Assembly (NCBI RefSeq): GCF_000284035.1 | Contig: NC_016887.1 | Coordinates: forward strand, 1,116,001 to 1,180,000 | Direction: 5' to 3' | Length of the DNA: 64,000 bases | DNA from: Nocardia cyriacigeorgica GUH-2 | Lineage (GTDB): Bacteria; Actinomycetota; Actinomycetes; Mycobacteriales; Mycobacteriaceae | In this document: in pieces, positions 34,214-43,360 of the stretch | How positions within the stretch are numbered: position 1 is the stretch's first letter | Layout of the letters: each line of letters opens with the position of its first letter | The notes under the pieces: model-generated | The model's input: only the letters and a program-made list of their open reading frames with translations | Database searches by the model: none | What the model was told of the DNA's origin: nothing | Program-made: the position numbers and the translations under genes

Positions 34214-35722
34214 TCACGATGAGCGGCCGAGTCCCTCACAGTACGAGCGCAGTTCACGCAACTGTTGTGCGGCAACCGTTCTCGCCTCGTCGAGCGCATC
34301 CGGCCCGGCCACCGGCCGCACGACTTCGAGATAGCACTTGAGTTTGGGTTCGGTCCCGGACGGGCGGGTCACCACCCGCGCCGATTCGCCCTCGAAGATC
34401 AGTGCGTCGGTGCGCATCCGGCCGCGCACGGTGCTCAGGTCGGTGACCCGTACGGCCATCCCGGCGATGACGTCCGGCGGCGTCGCGCGCAATCGCGCCA
34501 GCAGCGCCGCCGCGCTCGCCTGATCGGCCAGCCGCAACGAGACCTGATCGCCCGCGTGCACGCCGAATTCGACCGCGTAGGCGTCGAGTTCGTCGATCAG
34601 GGTCCGTCCGGCCGCTTTCAGCCGGGCCACCAGGTCCGCGGCCAGCACCGCCGCGGAGATGCCGTCCTTGTCGCGCACCGCGGCCGGGTCGGCGCAGTGG
34701 CCGATGGCCTCCTCGTAGGCGTAGACCAGGCCCTCGCCCGCGCGGGCCAGCCATTTGAAACCGGTCAGCGTCTCGGCGTAGCGGGCGCCGCGCGCGGGCG
34801 CGAGCCGCGACAGCAGCCGTGAGGAGACGATCGTCGTCGCGACCAGGGAATCGGCAGGCGCCGTGCCGAGCACGTAATCGGCCAGCAGCACACCGGTTTC
34901 GTCGCCGCGCAGCATCCGGAACCTGCCGTCCGGGCCGGGCACGCCGACGGCACACCGGTCGGCATCGGGATCGAGTGCGATGGCGAGATCGGAATCCACC
35001 CGTTCGGCGAGGGCGAGCAGTAGGTCGGTGGCGCCCGGCTCCTCGGGGTTCGGGAAGGCGACGGTCGGGAAGTCCGGATCGGGTTCGAACTGCTCGTCCA
35101 CCACGTGCACATCGGTGAATCCGGCCGCGGCCAGGGCGGTCCGGGCGGTTTCGCCACCGACGCCGTGCAGTGGGGTGAGCGCGATCCGGATCTCCGCACG
35201 TTCACCCGGCCCGCCGATCAGCTTCGGCAGCGCGGTCACCCGGTCCAGGTAGCGCTGGACGAGCTCAGCGCCGGACGGTTCGACCGGTGTGCGCGCGATC
35301 GGCTCGGTCACCGCCTCGATCCGTGCTTCGATCTCGGTGTCGGCGGGCGCCAGCAGTTGGGCGCCGCCGTCGAGATAGACCTTGTAGCCGTTGTCGGTGG
35401 CCGGATTGTGCGAGGCGGTGATCTGGACCCCGGCCACCGCGCCCAGCTCGCGCACGGCGAAGGCGGTCACCGGGGTGGGCAGCGGTTCGGGCAGCAGCGT
35501 CACCGGGAAACCGGCGGCGGCGAAGATCTCCGCGGTTGCGGTGGCGAACTCGGCCGAACCGTGCCGGGCGTCGCGGCCGACGACCACGCGGCCACCGCCG
35601 AGACAACGCTCGCGCAGCCAGTCCGCGATGCCCGCCGTCGCCCGGCTCACCGTGGTCACGTTCATCCCGTCGGGGCCCTCGCGCAGTGGCCCGCGCAGCC
35701 CGGCCGTCCCGAAGCGCAGCAT
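34214..35722 (-). CDS. pmmB: Phosphomannomutase / phosphopentomutase-type phosphosugar mutase
   Basis: 502 residues. The active-site phosphoserine Ser104 lies in TASHNPATDNGYKVY, the Mg site in DPDADRCAV, a sugar-recognition EEAIGH follows, and the phosphate-binding RPSGTEPKLKCYLEV is near the C-terminus. It interconverts hexose- or pentose-1- and -phosphates; beside deoD and near deoA/add, a phosphopentomutase role in salvage is likely (inference). The protein starts directly at the conserved LRFGTAGLRG, without the 30-odd residues that usually precede it; the codon before the ATG is the deoD stop (TAGATG), so no longer start is available. Confidence 0.9.
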   Translation of the reverse strand: MLRFGTAGLRGPLREGPDGMNVTTVSRATAGIADWLRERCLGGGRVVVGRDARHGSAEFATATAEIFAAAGFPVTLLPEPLPTPVTAFAVRELGAVAGVQITASHNPATDNGYKVYLDGGAQLLAPADTEIEARIEAVTEPIARTPVEPSGAELVQRYLDRVTALPKLIGGPGERAEIRIALTPLHGVGGETARTALAAAGFTDVHVVDEQFEPDPDFPTVAFPNPEEPGATDLLLALAERVDSDLAIALDPDADRCAVGVPGPDGRFRMLRGDETGVLLADYVLGTAPADSLVATTIVSSRLLSRLAPARGARYAETLTGFKWLARAGEGLVYAYEEAIGHCADPAAVRDKDGISAAVLAADLVARLKAAGRTLIDELDAYAVEFGVHAGDQVSLRLADQASAAALLARLRATPPDVIAGMAVRVTDLSTVRGRMRTDALIFEGESARVVTRPSGTEPKLKCYLEVVRPVAGPDALDEARTVAAQQLRELRSYCEGLGRSS

Positions 35723-36502
35723 CTACAGCTGCTCCAGCACGCCGCGCAGCAGCTTGCCCAGCCGCGGCGCCGCCGCCCGGCCCTCGGCCAGCACCTCGGC
35801 ATGCGAGAGCGCCTCGCCGGTGACGCCTGCGGCCAGATTGGTGACCAGGGAGATGCCGAGCAGCCTGGCGTCGAGGGCCCGGCACGCGATGGCCTCGAGC
35901 ACGGTGGACATGCCGACCAGATCGGCGCCCATCGTGGCCAGCATCTTGATCTCGGCGGGAGTCTCGTACTGCGGCCCGTGCAGGCCGGCGTACACACCCT
36001 CGGTCAGCGACGGATCCACCCGCTTGGCCAGCTCGCGCAGCTGCGGGTCCCAGGCGTCGACCATGTTCACGAACGTCGCGCCGGACAGCGGGGTGCGGCC
36101 GGTGAGATTGATGTGATCGCTGATCAGCACTGGTTCGCCGACGTGCAGACCGGGCCGGATCCCGCCGGCGGCATTGGTGAGCAGCACGGTCTGCGCGCCC
36201 GCGGCGACGGCGGCGCGCACCGGGCGCACCACGTCGTCGGGGGCGTGGCCCTCGTACAGATGCTGGCGGCCCATGAGCACCAGCACCGGGGTGTCGCCGA
36301 CCGGAATCGAATGCACCATGCCCACGTGCCCCAGCGCGGTGGGCACGGCGATACCGGGCAATTCCGCCATCGACACCGAGGCAGTGGGCGTTCCGATCTC
36401 GGCGACGGCGTCCTGCCAGCCCGATCCGAGCACCACCGCGACGGGGTGGCGCGGCACTCCGGTCTGTTCCGCGATCGCCGCGGCAGCCTGTTCGGCAAGC
36501 AT
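35723..36502 (-). CDS. deoD: Purine nucleoside phosphorylase
   Basis: 259-residue trimeric-type PNP cleaving inosine and guanosine to base and ribose-1-phosphate. Motifs: VVLGSGW (phosphate loop), [17 protein letters not shown] and GMSTVLEAI; the Asn in SLVTNLAAG recognises the 6-oxopurine. Leaderless start with TACAGT 7 nt upstream. The stop codon abuts the pmmB ATG without a gap. Confidence 0.95.
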   Translation of the reverse strand: MLAEQAAAAIAEQTGVPRHPVAVVLGSGWQDAVAEIGTPTASVSMAELPGIAVPTALGHVGMVHSIPVGDTPVLVLMGRQHLYEGHAPDDVVRPVRAAVAAGAQTVLLTNAAGGIRPGLHVGEPVLISDHINLTGRTPLSGATFVNMVDAWDPQLRELAKRVDPSLTEGVYAGLHGPQYETPAEIKMLATMGADLVGMSTVLEAIACRALDARLLGISLVTNLAAGVTGEALSHAEVLAEGRAAAPRLGKLLRGVLEQL

Positions 36503-36509
36503 GACGGCA

Positions 36510-36515
36510 ACTGTA
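36510..36515 (-). promoter_or_regulatory. -10 box for leaderless deoD
   Basis: TACAGT on the minus strand lies 7 nt before the deoD ATG (36502). Confidence 0.45.
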
Positions 36516-36607
36516 TCGGCCCGCGCCCGGCTGGGCCGGTCCGATGAGGTGACCGAACCCACCCGGGGTCTTGCTACCCGTGAGTAGGACCAGGCCGCCG
36601 GTACCGA

Positions 36608-36613
36608 TACGCT
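36608..36613 (+). promoter_or_regulatory. -10 box for leaderless enoyl-CoA isomerase-like gene
   Basis: TACGCT lies 6 nt before ATG 36620; no SD is present. Confidence 0.5.
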
Positions 36614-36619
36614 GCACGC

Positions 36620-37324
36620 ATGCCGTATCTGGAACGTGATGGGGATGTGTTCGTGCTCTACCTCGGCAACGAGGGACAGACCGACAGCGAGAACCGCTTC
36701 CACCCGGACTGGATCGCCGAGATCCACGCCCACCTCGACACCGTCGAGGCGTCCGAGGGTCCCGCCGCACTGGTCACCACCGCCACCGGCAAGTTCTTCA
36801 GCAACGGCCTCGACACCGACTGGCTGTTCGGCAACCTCGATCAGATGCACGGCTACCTCGACCGCGTGCATTCGATCTACACCCGGCTGCTGACCTTCCC
36901 GATGGCGACCGTCGCCGCCATCAACGGCCACGCCTTCGGCGCCGGCGCCATGCTCGCCACCTCGCACGACTTCCGGCTGATGCGCGCCGACCGCGGCTTC
37001 TACAGCCTGCCCGAGGTGCACCTGGGCATGCCGTTCACCATCGGCATGAACGCCCTGCTCACCGAGCGGCTCACCAACCAGGTCGCGGTCAAGGCGATGA
37101 CGACCGGGCATCGCTTCCCGGCCGACGAGGCCATCGCCGCGGGCATCGTCGACGGTAAGGCCGATGCCGACGCGCTGGTGGCCGCGGCGGTCGCGCAGGC
37201 GGCAGCGCTGACCGGTAACCGCAAGCCGAACCTGCCGGTGATCAAGCGCGCCCTGCACGCCAACGCGCTGGCCGGGCTCGCCGTGCCGACCACCCCGGAG
37301 AACCTGGCGTTCGCCGCCGGATAA
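36620..37324 (+). CDS. Enoyl-CoA hydratase/isomerase family protein
   Basis: 234-residue crotonase-fold protein. The oxyanion-hole segments are [14 protein letters not shown] and [33 protein letters not shown] carries a Glu matching the single acid of delta3,delta2-enoyl-CoA isomerases rather than the two Glu of hydratases. An isomerase of unsaturated fatty-acid oxidation is therefore the better guess. It is shorter than most hydratases by some 25 residues. Leaderless and divergent from deoD. Confidence 0.82.
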   Translation: MPYLERDGDVFVLYLGNEGQTDSENRFHPDWIAEIHAHLDTVEASEGPAALVTTATGKFFSNGLDTDWLFGNLDQMHGYLDRVHSIYTRLLTFPMATVAAINGHAFGAGAMLATSHDFRLMRADRGFYSLPEVHLGMPFTIGMNALLTERLTNQVAVKAMTTGHRFPADEAIAAGIVDGKADADALVAAAVAQAAALTGNRKPNLPVIKRALHANALAGLAVPTTPENLAFAAG

Positions 37325-37402
37325 TCGCGCGGGCCCGCTGCCGCCACGCCACGGCCATGGCGGCCTGCGAACCGGTCGGTGCTCAGTGCGACACTGAATG
37401 CC

Positions 37403-38686
37403 ATGTCACCCCCGCGCAGCGGCCGGTCCGACCAGCGCAGCGCCGATCCGATTCGGCGCGGCGAGGCTGCCACGCGTCACGGTGACGGGCAAGCGCGCCC
37501 GGACACCACCCTCGTGCGCGCGGCCGACGCGGCCATCGCCGCCGCCCGCGATGAGCTGATCGGGCTGTCCCATTCGATCCACGCCGAACCGGAACTGGCC
37601 TTCGAGGAGAATCGCAGCGTCGCCAAGGTGATCGCGCCGCTGGCCGCGCGCGGATTCGAGATCGAGACCGGCGTAGCCGGCCTGCCCACCGCGTTCCGCG
37701 CCAGCTACGGCAGCGGGGAACTCACCGTCGGGCTGTGCGCCGAATACGATGCGCTGCCCGAGATCGGGCACGCCTGCGGGCACAACATCATCGCCGCGAG
37801 TACCACCGGCGCGGCGCTGGGCCTGGCCGAGGTGGCCGACGCGCTCGGCATCACCGTCGTCGTGCTCGGCACGCCGGCCGAGGAGAGCGGCGGCGGCAAG
37901 ATCCTGATGCTCGAACGCGGCGCCTTCGACGACATCGCGATGGCGATGATGGCCCACCCCGGCCCCTACGACATCGTCGGCGCCCGCTCGCTCGCGCTGG
38001 CCGACCTGTCGGTGGTGTTCCACGGCCGCGAAGCGCACGCCAGCGCCGCACCGGAACAGGGCCGCAACGCCGGCGACGCGGTCACTGTGGCGCAGGTCGC
38101 CATCGGCCTGCTGCGCCAGCACCTGCGGCCCGGCCAGCAACTGCACGGTATAGTCGGCGACGGTGGCGTAGCCCCCAACATCGTGCCCGGACGTGCGGAA
38201 CTGCTGTACTACCTACGCGCAGCCGACTCCACATCCCTCGGCGAACTGATGCGGCGAGCATCCGATTGCTTCGAGGCGGGCGCCCTCGCGACCGGCTGCA
38301 CCCACGACATACGGACGCTTGCGCCCACCTATACCGAGCTCACCCCCGATCCGGCACTACTGTCTGCCTATCGAGAGCAGATCGCCGGCCTGGGACGGAC
38401 GCCGATCGCGCCGGAGCTCGAAGCGCAGCGTCCGCTCGGGAGCACGGACATGGGCAACGTCACCAACGTCATCCCGGGGATACACCCGGTCATCGGGATC
38501 GATGCCGATGGTGCGGTGACGCATCAGCCCGGTTTCGCCGCGGCCAGCGTCAACGCCTCGGCCGACCGAGCGGTGATCGACGCGGCGACGGCGCTGGCGC
38601 GTACCGCGATCGCGGTTGCCGGCGATGCACTACACAGGGACAGGTTGTTGCAACGGCTCGTTCAGCGACAGGAGGACATTCGGTGA
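37403..38686 (+). CDS. amiB1: M20-family amidohydrolase (AmiB1-like)
   Basis: 427 residues. The binuclear metal site of M20 peptidases is visible in [25 protein letters not shown] and AMMAHPGP, with a lid/dimerisation domain after [20 protein letters not shown]. It probably hydrolyses N-acyl amino acids or related amides in the cytosol. It overlaps the next amidohydrolase gene by 4 nt (GTGA); the tandem pair corresponds to remembered M. tuberculosis amiB1-amiA1. The N-terminal 30 residues are basic and of uncertain start. Confidence 0.87.
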   Translation: MSPPRSGRSDQRSADPIRRGEAATRHGDGQARPDTTLVRAADAAIAAARDELIGLSHSIHAEPELAFEENRSVAKVIAPLAARGFEIETGVAGLPTAFRASYGSGELTVGLCAEYDALPEIGHACGHNIIAASTTGAALGLAEVADALGITVVVLGTPAEESGGGKILMLERGAFDDIAMAMMAHPGPYDIVGARSLALADLSVVFHGREAHASAAPEQGRNAGDAVTVAQVAIGLLRQHLRPGQQLHGIVGDGGVAPNIVPGRAELLYYLRAADSTSLGELMRRASDCFEAGALATGCTHDIRTLAPTYTELTPDPALLSAYREQIAGLGRTPIAPELEAQRPLGSTDMGNVTNVIPGIHPVIGIDADGAVTHQPGFAAASVNASADRAVIDAATALARTAIAVAGDALHRDRLLQRLVQRQEDIR

Positions 38687-39951
38687 GTAGCCCGGCGGCG
38701 CGAGCGACAGGGCCGGAAGAGGCGGCGCGCGTAAGCACGGAGGTACCCGTGACCACCAAGGCCACCGGGGGCGCCGCCCTATCGAACGCAGCGCGCACCG
38801 GCCAGGACGTGGTGGACGCCTGGCTGGCCGAGCACACCGTCGATCTGATCCAGTGGCGCCGCCACATCCACGCCAACCCGGAGCTGTCGCGCACCGAGTT
38901 CGGCACCACCGAATTCGTCGCCACCTGGCTCACCAAGGCCGGTCTGACCCCGCGCGTGCTGCCCGGCGGCACCGGCGTCATCTGCGATATCGGCCCGGAG
39001 ACCCCGCGCATCGCATTGCGCGCCGATATGGACGCCCTGCCGATGCAGGAGTTCACCGGCCTGAGCTTCGCCTCCACCGTCCCCGGTGTCTCGCACGCGT
39101 GCGGTCACGACGCGCACACCACCATCCTGCTGGGTACCGCGCTGGCGCTGGCCGAGGCAGAGCTGCCGGTCGGCGTGCGGCTGGTGTTCCAGCCGGCCGA
39201 AGAGGTGATGCCGGGCGGTGCGCTCGATGTCGTCGCCGCCGGCGCGATGGAGGGCGTGGACCGGATCTTCGCGCTGCACTGCGATCCGCGGCTCGAGGTG
39301 GGCCGGGTCGGCGTGCGGGTGGGCGCGATCACCTCGGCCGCCGACACCGTCGAGCTGGTGCTGGATTCGCCCGGCGGGCACACCTCGCGTCCGCATCTGA
39401 CCAGTGACCTGGTCTACGCCATCGGCACCGTGATCACCGGGCTGCCCGGCCTGCTCAGCCGCCGCATCGATCCGCGCACCAGCACCGTGATGGTGTGGGG
39501 TGCGGTCAGCGCGGGCAAGGCACCCAACGCCATCCCGCAGACCGGCATGCTCACCGGCACCGTGCGCACCGGCGATCACGCCACCTGGTCCCTGCTGGAG
39601 CCGATGGTGCATGAGATCGTCGACGGCCTGCTGGCGCCCACCGGCGTGCGCTATCAGCTCAACTACCGCCGCGGCGTGCCGCCGGTGGTCAACGACGAGC
39701 ACTCCACCCGGATGTTCGAGCAGGCCATCCGCGCCGTCGGCCCCGACGCGCTGGCCGACACCCCGCAATCCGGCGGCGGCGAAGACTTCTCCTGGTACCT
39801 CGAGGAGGTCCCGGGTGCGATGGCGCGGCTGGGCGTGTGGTCCGGCGAGGGCGATCAGCTCGACCTGCACCAGCCCACCTTCGACATCGACGAACGAGCG
39901 CTGGCCGTGGGTGTGCGGGTGCTGAGCAATATCGTGTTGCAGGCCGGCTGA
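38683..39951 (+). CDS. amiA1: M20-family amidohydrolase (AmiA1-like)
   Basis: 422 residues, paralogous to the preceding gene. Metal-site motifs: SHACGHDAHTTILLG, PAEEVMPGGALDVV, ALHCDPRLEVG, and the lid start GGHTSRPHLTSD; a C-terminal SGGGEDFSWYLEEVPG completes the M20D pattern. GTG at 38683 sits 5 nt after CAGGAGGACATT, giving a good SD and a GTGA overlap with amiB1. The first 35 residues are a non-conserved Ala/Thr-rich extension. Confidence 0.9.
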   Translation: MSSPAARATGPEEAARVSTEVPVTTKATGGAALSNAARTGQDVVDAWLAEHTVDLIQWRRHIHANPELSRTEFGTTEFVATWLTKAGLTPRVLPGGTGVICDIGPETPRIALRADMDALPMQEFTGLSFASTVPGVSHACGHDAHTTILLGTALALAEAELPVGVRLVFQPAEEVMPGGALDVVAAGAMEGVDRIFALHCDPRLEVGRVGVRVGAITSAADTVELVLDSPGGHTSRPHLTSDLVYAIGTVITGLPGLLSRRIDPRTSTVMVWGAVSAGKAPNAIPQTGMLTGTVRTGDHATWSLLEPMVHEIVDGLLAPTGVRYQLNYRRGVPPVVNDEHSTRMFEQAIRAVGPDALADTPQSGGGEDFSWYLEEVPGAMARLGVWSGEGDQLDLHQPTFDIDERALAVGVRVLSNIVLQAG

Positions 39952-39954
39952 GAC

Positions 39955-40434
39955 TCAGGCCGAGAAGTTCCCCGGGCCGACGTTGCGGCTGTTGCGGGTG
40001 CGCAGGGCGTGCACGTACTCCTCGGGTGCGCCCGCCTTCTCCGCGGCGTCGGCCATCACGCCGAGGTAGCGCGCCGACGGCAGCCCGCCCTCATAGGCGT
40101 CGAGGACGTACAGCCAAGCCAGGATGGGTTCGGTGCCGCTGCCCGGATTCGGGGTGACGCGCAGCCGGATCTTGCGGTGGATACCGAAATCCGAGCCCTC
40201 CCAGCGGTCCAGGCGCTGCTCGTCCTCGGGGGAGACGTCGTAGAGCACGACGAACACCCGGGAACCGGGTTCCTCGACGACGGTGGCGAGCGGGCCTTCC
40301 CAGCCGATGTCGTCACCACTGAAGGTGAGGCGCCAGCCCTCCAGCCACCCCGTCCCGAACATCGGGGAGTGCGGACAGCGCTCGAGCATCTGGGACGAGT
40401 CCATGTTGGACCCGTAAGCGGCGTAGATCGGCAC
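39955..40434 (-). CDS. Gamma-glutamylcyclotransferase-fold protein (Rv3304-like)
   Basis: 159 residues. YAAYGSNMDSSQM near the N-terminus is the substrate-binding loop of the GGCT fold; GWRLTFSGDD and VLYDVSPEDEQRLDRWEG follow the family. It may release 5-oxoproline from gamma-glutamyl peptides, or only share the fold. GTG at 40434 is leaderless (TACCCT 6 nt upstream). Convergent with amiA1, 3 nt apart; diverges from lpdA. Position matches remembered Rv3304. Confidence 0.8.
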   Translation of the reverse strand: MPIYAAYGSNMDSSQMLERCPHSPMFGTGWLEGWRLTFSGDDIGWEGPLATVVEEPGSRVFVVLYDVSPEDEQRLDRWEGSDFGIHRKIRLRVTPNPGSGTEPILAWLYVLDAYEGGLPSARYLGVMADAAEKAGAPEEYVHALRTRNSRNVGPGNFSA

Positions 40435-40440
40435 GAGGAA

Positions 40441-40446
40441 AGGGTA
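40441..40446 (-). promoter_or_regulatory. -10 box for leaderless GGCT-fold gene
   Basis: TACCCT on the minus strand lies 6 nt before GTG 40434. Confidence 0.45.
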
Positions 40447-40566
40447 ACCGGTAACGGATTTGCCGTGCTCGCGGCGCGGCCTACCGCCCCCACCGCGGCC
40501 GGGCGCGGCCGGATAACGTTGACGAGAACCGGAGATCCCGGTCCAACTGCTCGAGCGGAGGTATCC

Positions 40567-41967
40567 ATGACCCGCATTGCGATCATCGGTGGCGGACCGG
40601 CCGGATACGAGGCCGCGTTGGTGGCCGCGCAGCACGGCGCCGAGGTCACGCTGATCGATTCCGACGGTATCGGCGGCGCCTGTGTGCTGTGGGATTGCGT
40701 GCCGTCGAAGACCTTCATCGCCTCGACCGGGGTGCGCACCGATCTGCGCCGCGCCCGCGATCTCGGCATCACCCTGGACCCGAGCCAGGCCACCGTCTCG
40801 CTGCCCGAGGTGCATTCCCGCGTCAAGGCGCTCGCCCTGGCTCAGTCCTCCGACATCCGCTCGAAATTGCAGACCGTCGGGGTGACGGTGCTGGCCGGGC
40901 GCGGGCAGTTGATCGATGGGGGTGCCGGCCTGGCCGCGCACCGGGTGCTCGCCACCCTCGCCGACGGCTCCGAGCAGGTCATCGAGGCCGAGGTCGTGTT
41001 GATCGCGACCGGCGCCAGCCCGCGGGTGCTGCCCGGCGCCGAACCCGACGGCGAGCGCATCCTGAACTGGCGTCAGCTCTACGACCTGACCGAACTGCCG
41101 GAGACCCTGGTGGTGGTCGGTTCGGGCGTCACCGGCGCCGAATTCGTCTCCGCCTACACCGAAATGGGCGTGCGGGTGAAGCTGGTGTCCAGCCGCGACC
41201 GGGTGCTGCCCGGCGAGGACGCCGACGCCGCGCTGGTGCTCGAGGACGCCTTGGCCGAGCGCGGTGTGGAACTGGTCAAGCACGCTCGCGCCGACGCCGT
41301 CGAGCGCACCGCCGACGGCATCGTGGTCAAGCTCGCCGACGGCCGCACCGTCTCCGGCTCGCACGCGCTGATGACCGTCGGCTCCACACCCAACACCGAC
41401 GACCTCGGGCTGGAGCGTGTCGGCATCGAGCTCGACCGCGGATACCTGCGCGTCGACCGGGTCTCGCGCACCTCGGTGCCCGGCATCTACGCCGCGGGCG
41501 ACTGCACCGGCCTGCTGCCGCTGGCTTCCGTGGCCGCCATGCAGGGACGCATCGCGATGTACCACGCGCTCGGCGAGGGCGTGAACCCGATCCGGCTCAA
41601 GACCGTTGCCTCCGCGGTATTCACGCGGCCGGAGATCGCGACCGTCGGCGTCAGCCAGACCGCCATCGACAACGGCGAGGTCCCGGCGCGCACGGTGATG
41701 CTGCCGCTGAACACCAATCCGCGCGCGAAGATGTCGGGGCTGCGGCGCGGCTTCGTCAAGATCTTCTGCCGTCCGGCCACCGGCGTGGTCATCGGCGGTG
41801 TCGTGGTGGCCCCGATCGCCTCCGAGCTGATCCTGCCGATCGCCCTTGCGGTACAGAACAATCTGACCGTCACCGACCTGGCGCAGACCTTCTCGGTGTA
41901 TCCCTCACTGACCGGTTCGGTGACCGAGGCCGCGCGCCAGCTCATGCGCCACGACGATTTGGACTGA
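40567..41967 (+). CDS. lpdA: LpdA-like NAD(P)H quinone reductase flavoprotein
   Basis: 466 residues of the disulfide-reductase family: FAD motif IAIIGGGPAGYEAALVAA, a CxxxxC pair (ACVLWDCVPSK), NAD(P) motif VVVGSGVTGAEFVSAY and AAGDCTGLLPLASVAAMQGR. The C-terminal His-Glu pair needed for lipoamide turnover is absent: the segment reads SVYPSLTGSVTEAA. This is the pattern of M. tuberculosis LpdA (Rv3303c), reported as a quinone reductase rather than a lipoamide dehydrogenase. ATG follows CGGAGG at 6 nt. Confidence 0.9.
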   Translation: MTRIAIIGGGPAGYEAALVAAQHGAEVTLIDSDGIGGACVLWDCVPSKTFIASTGVRTDLRRARDLGITLDPSQATVSLPEVHSRVKALALAQSSDIRSKLQTVGVTVLAGRGQLIDGGAGLAAHRVLATLADGSEQVIEAEVVLIATGASPRVLPGAEPDGERILNWRQLYDLTELPETLVVVGSGVTGAEFVSAYTEMGVRVKLVSSRDRVLPGEDADAALVLEDALAERGVELVKHARADAVERTADGIVVKLADGRTVSGSHALMTVGSTPNTDDLGLERVGIELDRGYLRVDRVSRTSVPGIYAAGDCTGLLPLASVAAMQGRIAMYHALGEGVNPIRLKTVASAVFTRPEIATVGVSQTAIDNGEVPARTVMLPLNTNPRAKMSGLRRGFVKIFCRPATGVVIGGVVVAPIASELILPIALAVQNNLTVTDLAQTFSVYPSLTGSVTEAARQLMRHDDLD

Positions 41968-42220
41968 GCCGGGCGGTTCGCCCAGCGTGACGAGTGTTCC
42001 TGTGAGTGGGTAGGTTTCGTCACGTTGCCTGGGCGGGCCAGTTATGGTTCACTTCCGGCAGAGATGCGATCGATGGGTGGTCGTGTGGTTTGGTGTCGGG
42101 GGGATTTCCTTTCCTGACGCGAACGGCGGGCAGCCTGGGCTGTTGGCAGTCCGAGCGTCTCACCAAAGACAGCTGAGTGTGGTCGGTGCGACCGCACCCG
42201 GGAAAGGGATTGGGCGAAAA

Positions 42221-43288
42221 GTGAAACATCGTAAGCCGAGTCGGGCGCAGCGAGCGATGGCGAGTACTTCGTTGCCGCTGGCCACCGCGGCGGCCGTAGC
42301 CACTCTGTTCGCATCGCCGGCGGGGGCCGTTCCGAACGATCAGCCTGAAGCCCCGGCGCCGACGCAGGACGAGTCGCCGAGCCAGCCGGGTACCACGCAG
42401 CCGGAGCAGTCGCAGTCGCCGACGCAGCCGGGCGTCACCGATCCGGCCAAGCCGGAGAACCCGCAGGGCAACGCCACGCCGAGCCAGCCGGGTGTCACCA
42501 CCCCGAACACCGACAACGACCAGAAGGACCCGAAGCTGGCCGCGCCGCGGCAGCCGGGTGTCACCGCGCCGCGCGTCGCGCCGCTGCCGGTGCCCGGTCA
42601 GAGCGGTCCGGTGCAGCCGGTCGTGGTGCCGGACCAGAAGCCGGGCGAGACCGACCCGAACCGTCCGGGCGTCATCGACCCGCGCACCGAGGGTGTCGTC
42701 ACCCCCGAGGACGGCTCCGAGGCGCAGCCGGCCATCGATGGCGAGACCGCCGAGGCCATCCAGCCCGGCACCGAGTCGGAGACCCAGACCCTGGTGCAGC
42801 CGAGCTGGGAGGCCCCGCGCATCGAGGCCGCGCCCGCCGCGCCGGTCGTCGAGATGACGGGTCCGCACGCCGAGGTCGGCGCCACCATCGACGGTGGTTC
42901 GCTGCTGCCCGGCCACCTGGCCAACACCCACCACTTCACCAACGAGGCCGGCTACGTCGGCACCATCGGCTACAGCACGCCGACCGGTCGTGGTGACGCT
43001 GGCATCGCGTGGGAGTTCCTGGACGAGAACCACATCAAGGTGAACACCTTCACCGGTGGTGCGGGCCTGGCCGACAACAAGTTCGAGACCGTCCTCGACA
43101 CCACCCAGCTCAATGCCGCCAAGGCCACCGTCGAGCAGTGGATCGCCCAGCAGCCGGGCGGCGCCGCCGCGCTCGAGGCCGCCGCGCAGGTTAAACTGCC
43201 GACTATCGTGCAACCGGGTGACATGGCCCCGCAGACGATCAATGTCGCTGGCGTCACCACCCAGTGGGGTGGTTCACTCCAGTACTGA
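42221..43288 (+). CDS. Secreted Pro-rich protein with QPGVT repeats
   Basis: 355 residues from a GTG after GGAAAGGGATTGGGCGAAAA. Residues 1-36 form a basic then hydrophobic signal peptide ending SPAGA. Residues 38-200 are Pro/Thr/Glu-rich with repeated QPGTT/QPGVT/RPGVI segments (55-59, 69-73, 89-93, 111-115, about 148). The C-terminal domain (from about 220, PHAEVGATIDGGSLLPGHLANTHHF) looks globular, without catalytic motifs I recognise. It should be exported. A 254-nt leader separates it from lpdA. The small protein at 44507 shares the QPGVT motif. Confidence 0.75.
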   Translation: MKHRKPSRAQRAMASTSLPLATAAAVATLFASPAGAVPNDQPEAPAPTQDESPSQPGTTQPEQSQSPTQPGVTDPAKPENPQGNATPSQPGVTTPNTDNDQKDPKLAAPRQPGVTAPRVAPLPVPGQSGPVQPVVVPDQKPGETDPNRPGVIDPRTEGVVTPEDGSEAQPAIDGETAEAIQPGTESETQTLVQPSWEAPRIEAAPAAPVVEMTGPHAEVGATIDGGSLLPGHLANTHHFTNEAGYVGTIGYSTPTGRGDAGIAWEFLDENHIKVNTFTGGAGLADNKFETVLDTTQLNAAKATVEQWIAQQPGGAAALEAAAQVKLPTIVQPGDMAPQTINVAGVTTQWGGSLQY

Positions 43289-43307
43289 TATGTGCTGAAT
43301 GGGCGTT

Positions 43308-43331
43308 GGGGCGGTCGTTCGCGGCCGCCCC
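43308..43331 (+). terminator. Hairpin between two exported-protein genes
   Basis: GGGGCGG and CCGCCCC pair around a 10-nt loop (with an inner CG/CG), 19 nt after the stop codon and 30 nt before the next start. No T tract; it may attenuate or protect the message. Confidence 0.4.
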
Positions 43332-43360
43332 ACACGTGTGTTCCGGGGAAAGGATTGGGT

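Noticed and set aside
37340..37364. Hairpin GCCGCCA/TGGCGGC after the enoyl-CoA isomerase-like gene
   Set aside because: Short stem with an 11-nt loop and no T tract; expected by chance at this GC content.
42001..42220. Riboswitch or long structured leader before the QPGVT protein
   Set aside because: The 254-nt gap has no recognisable conserved aptamer core or terminator hairpin; candidate -35/-10 pairs have poor spacing.
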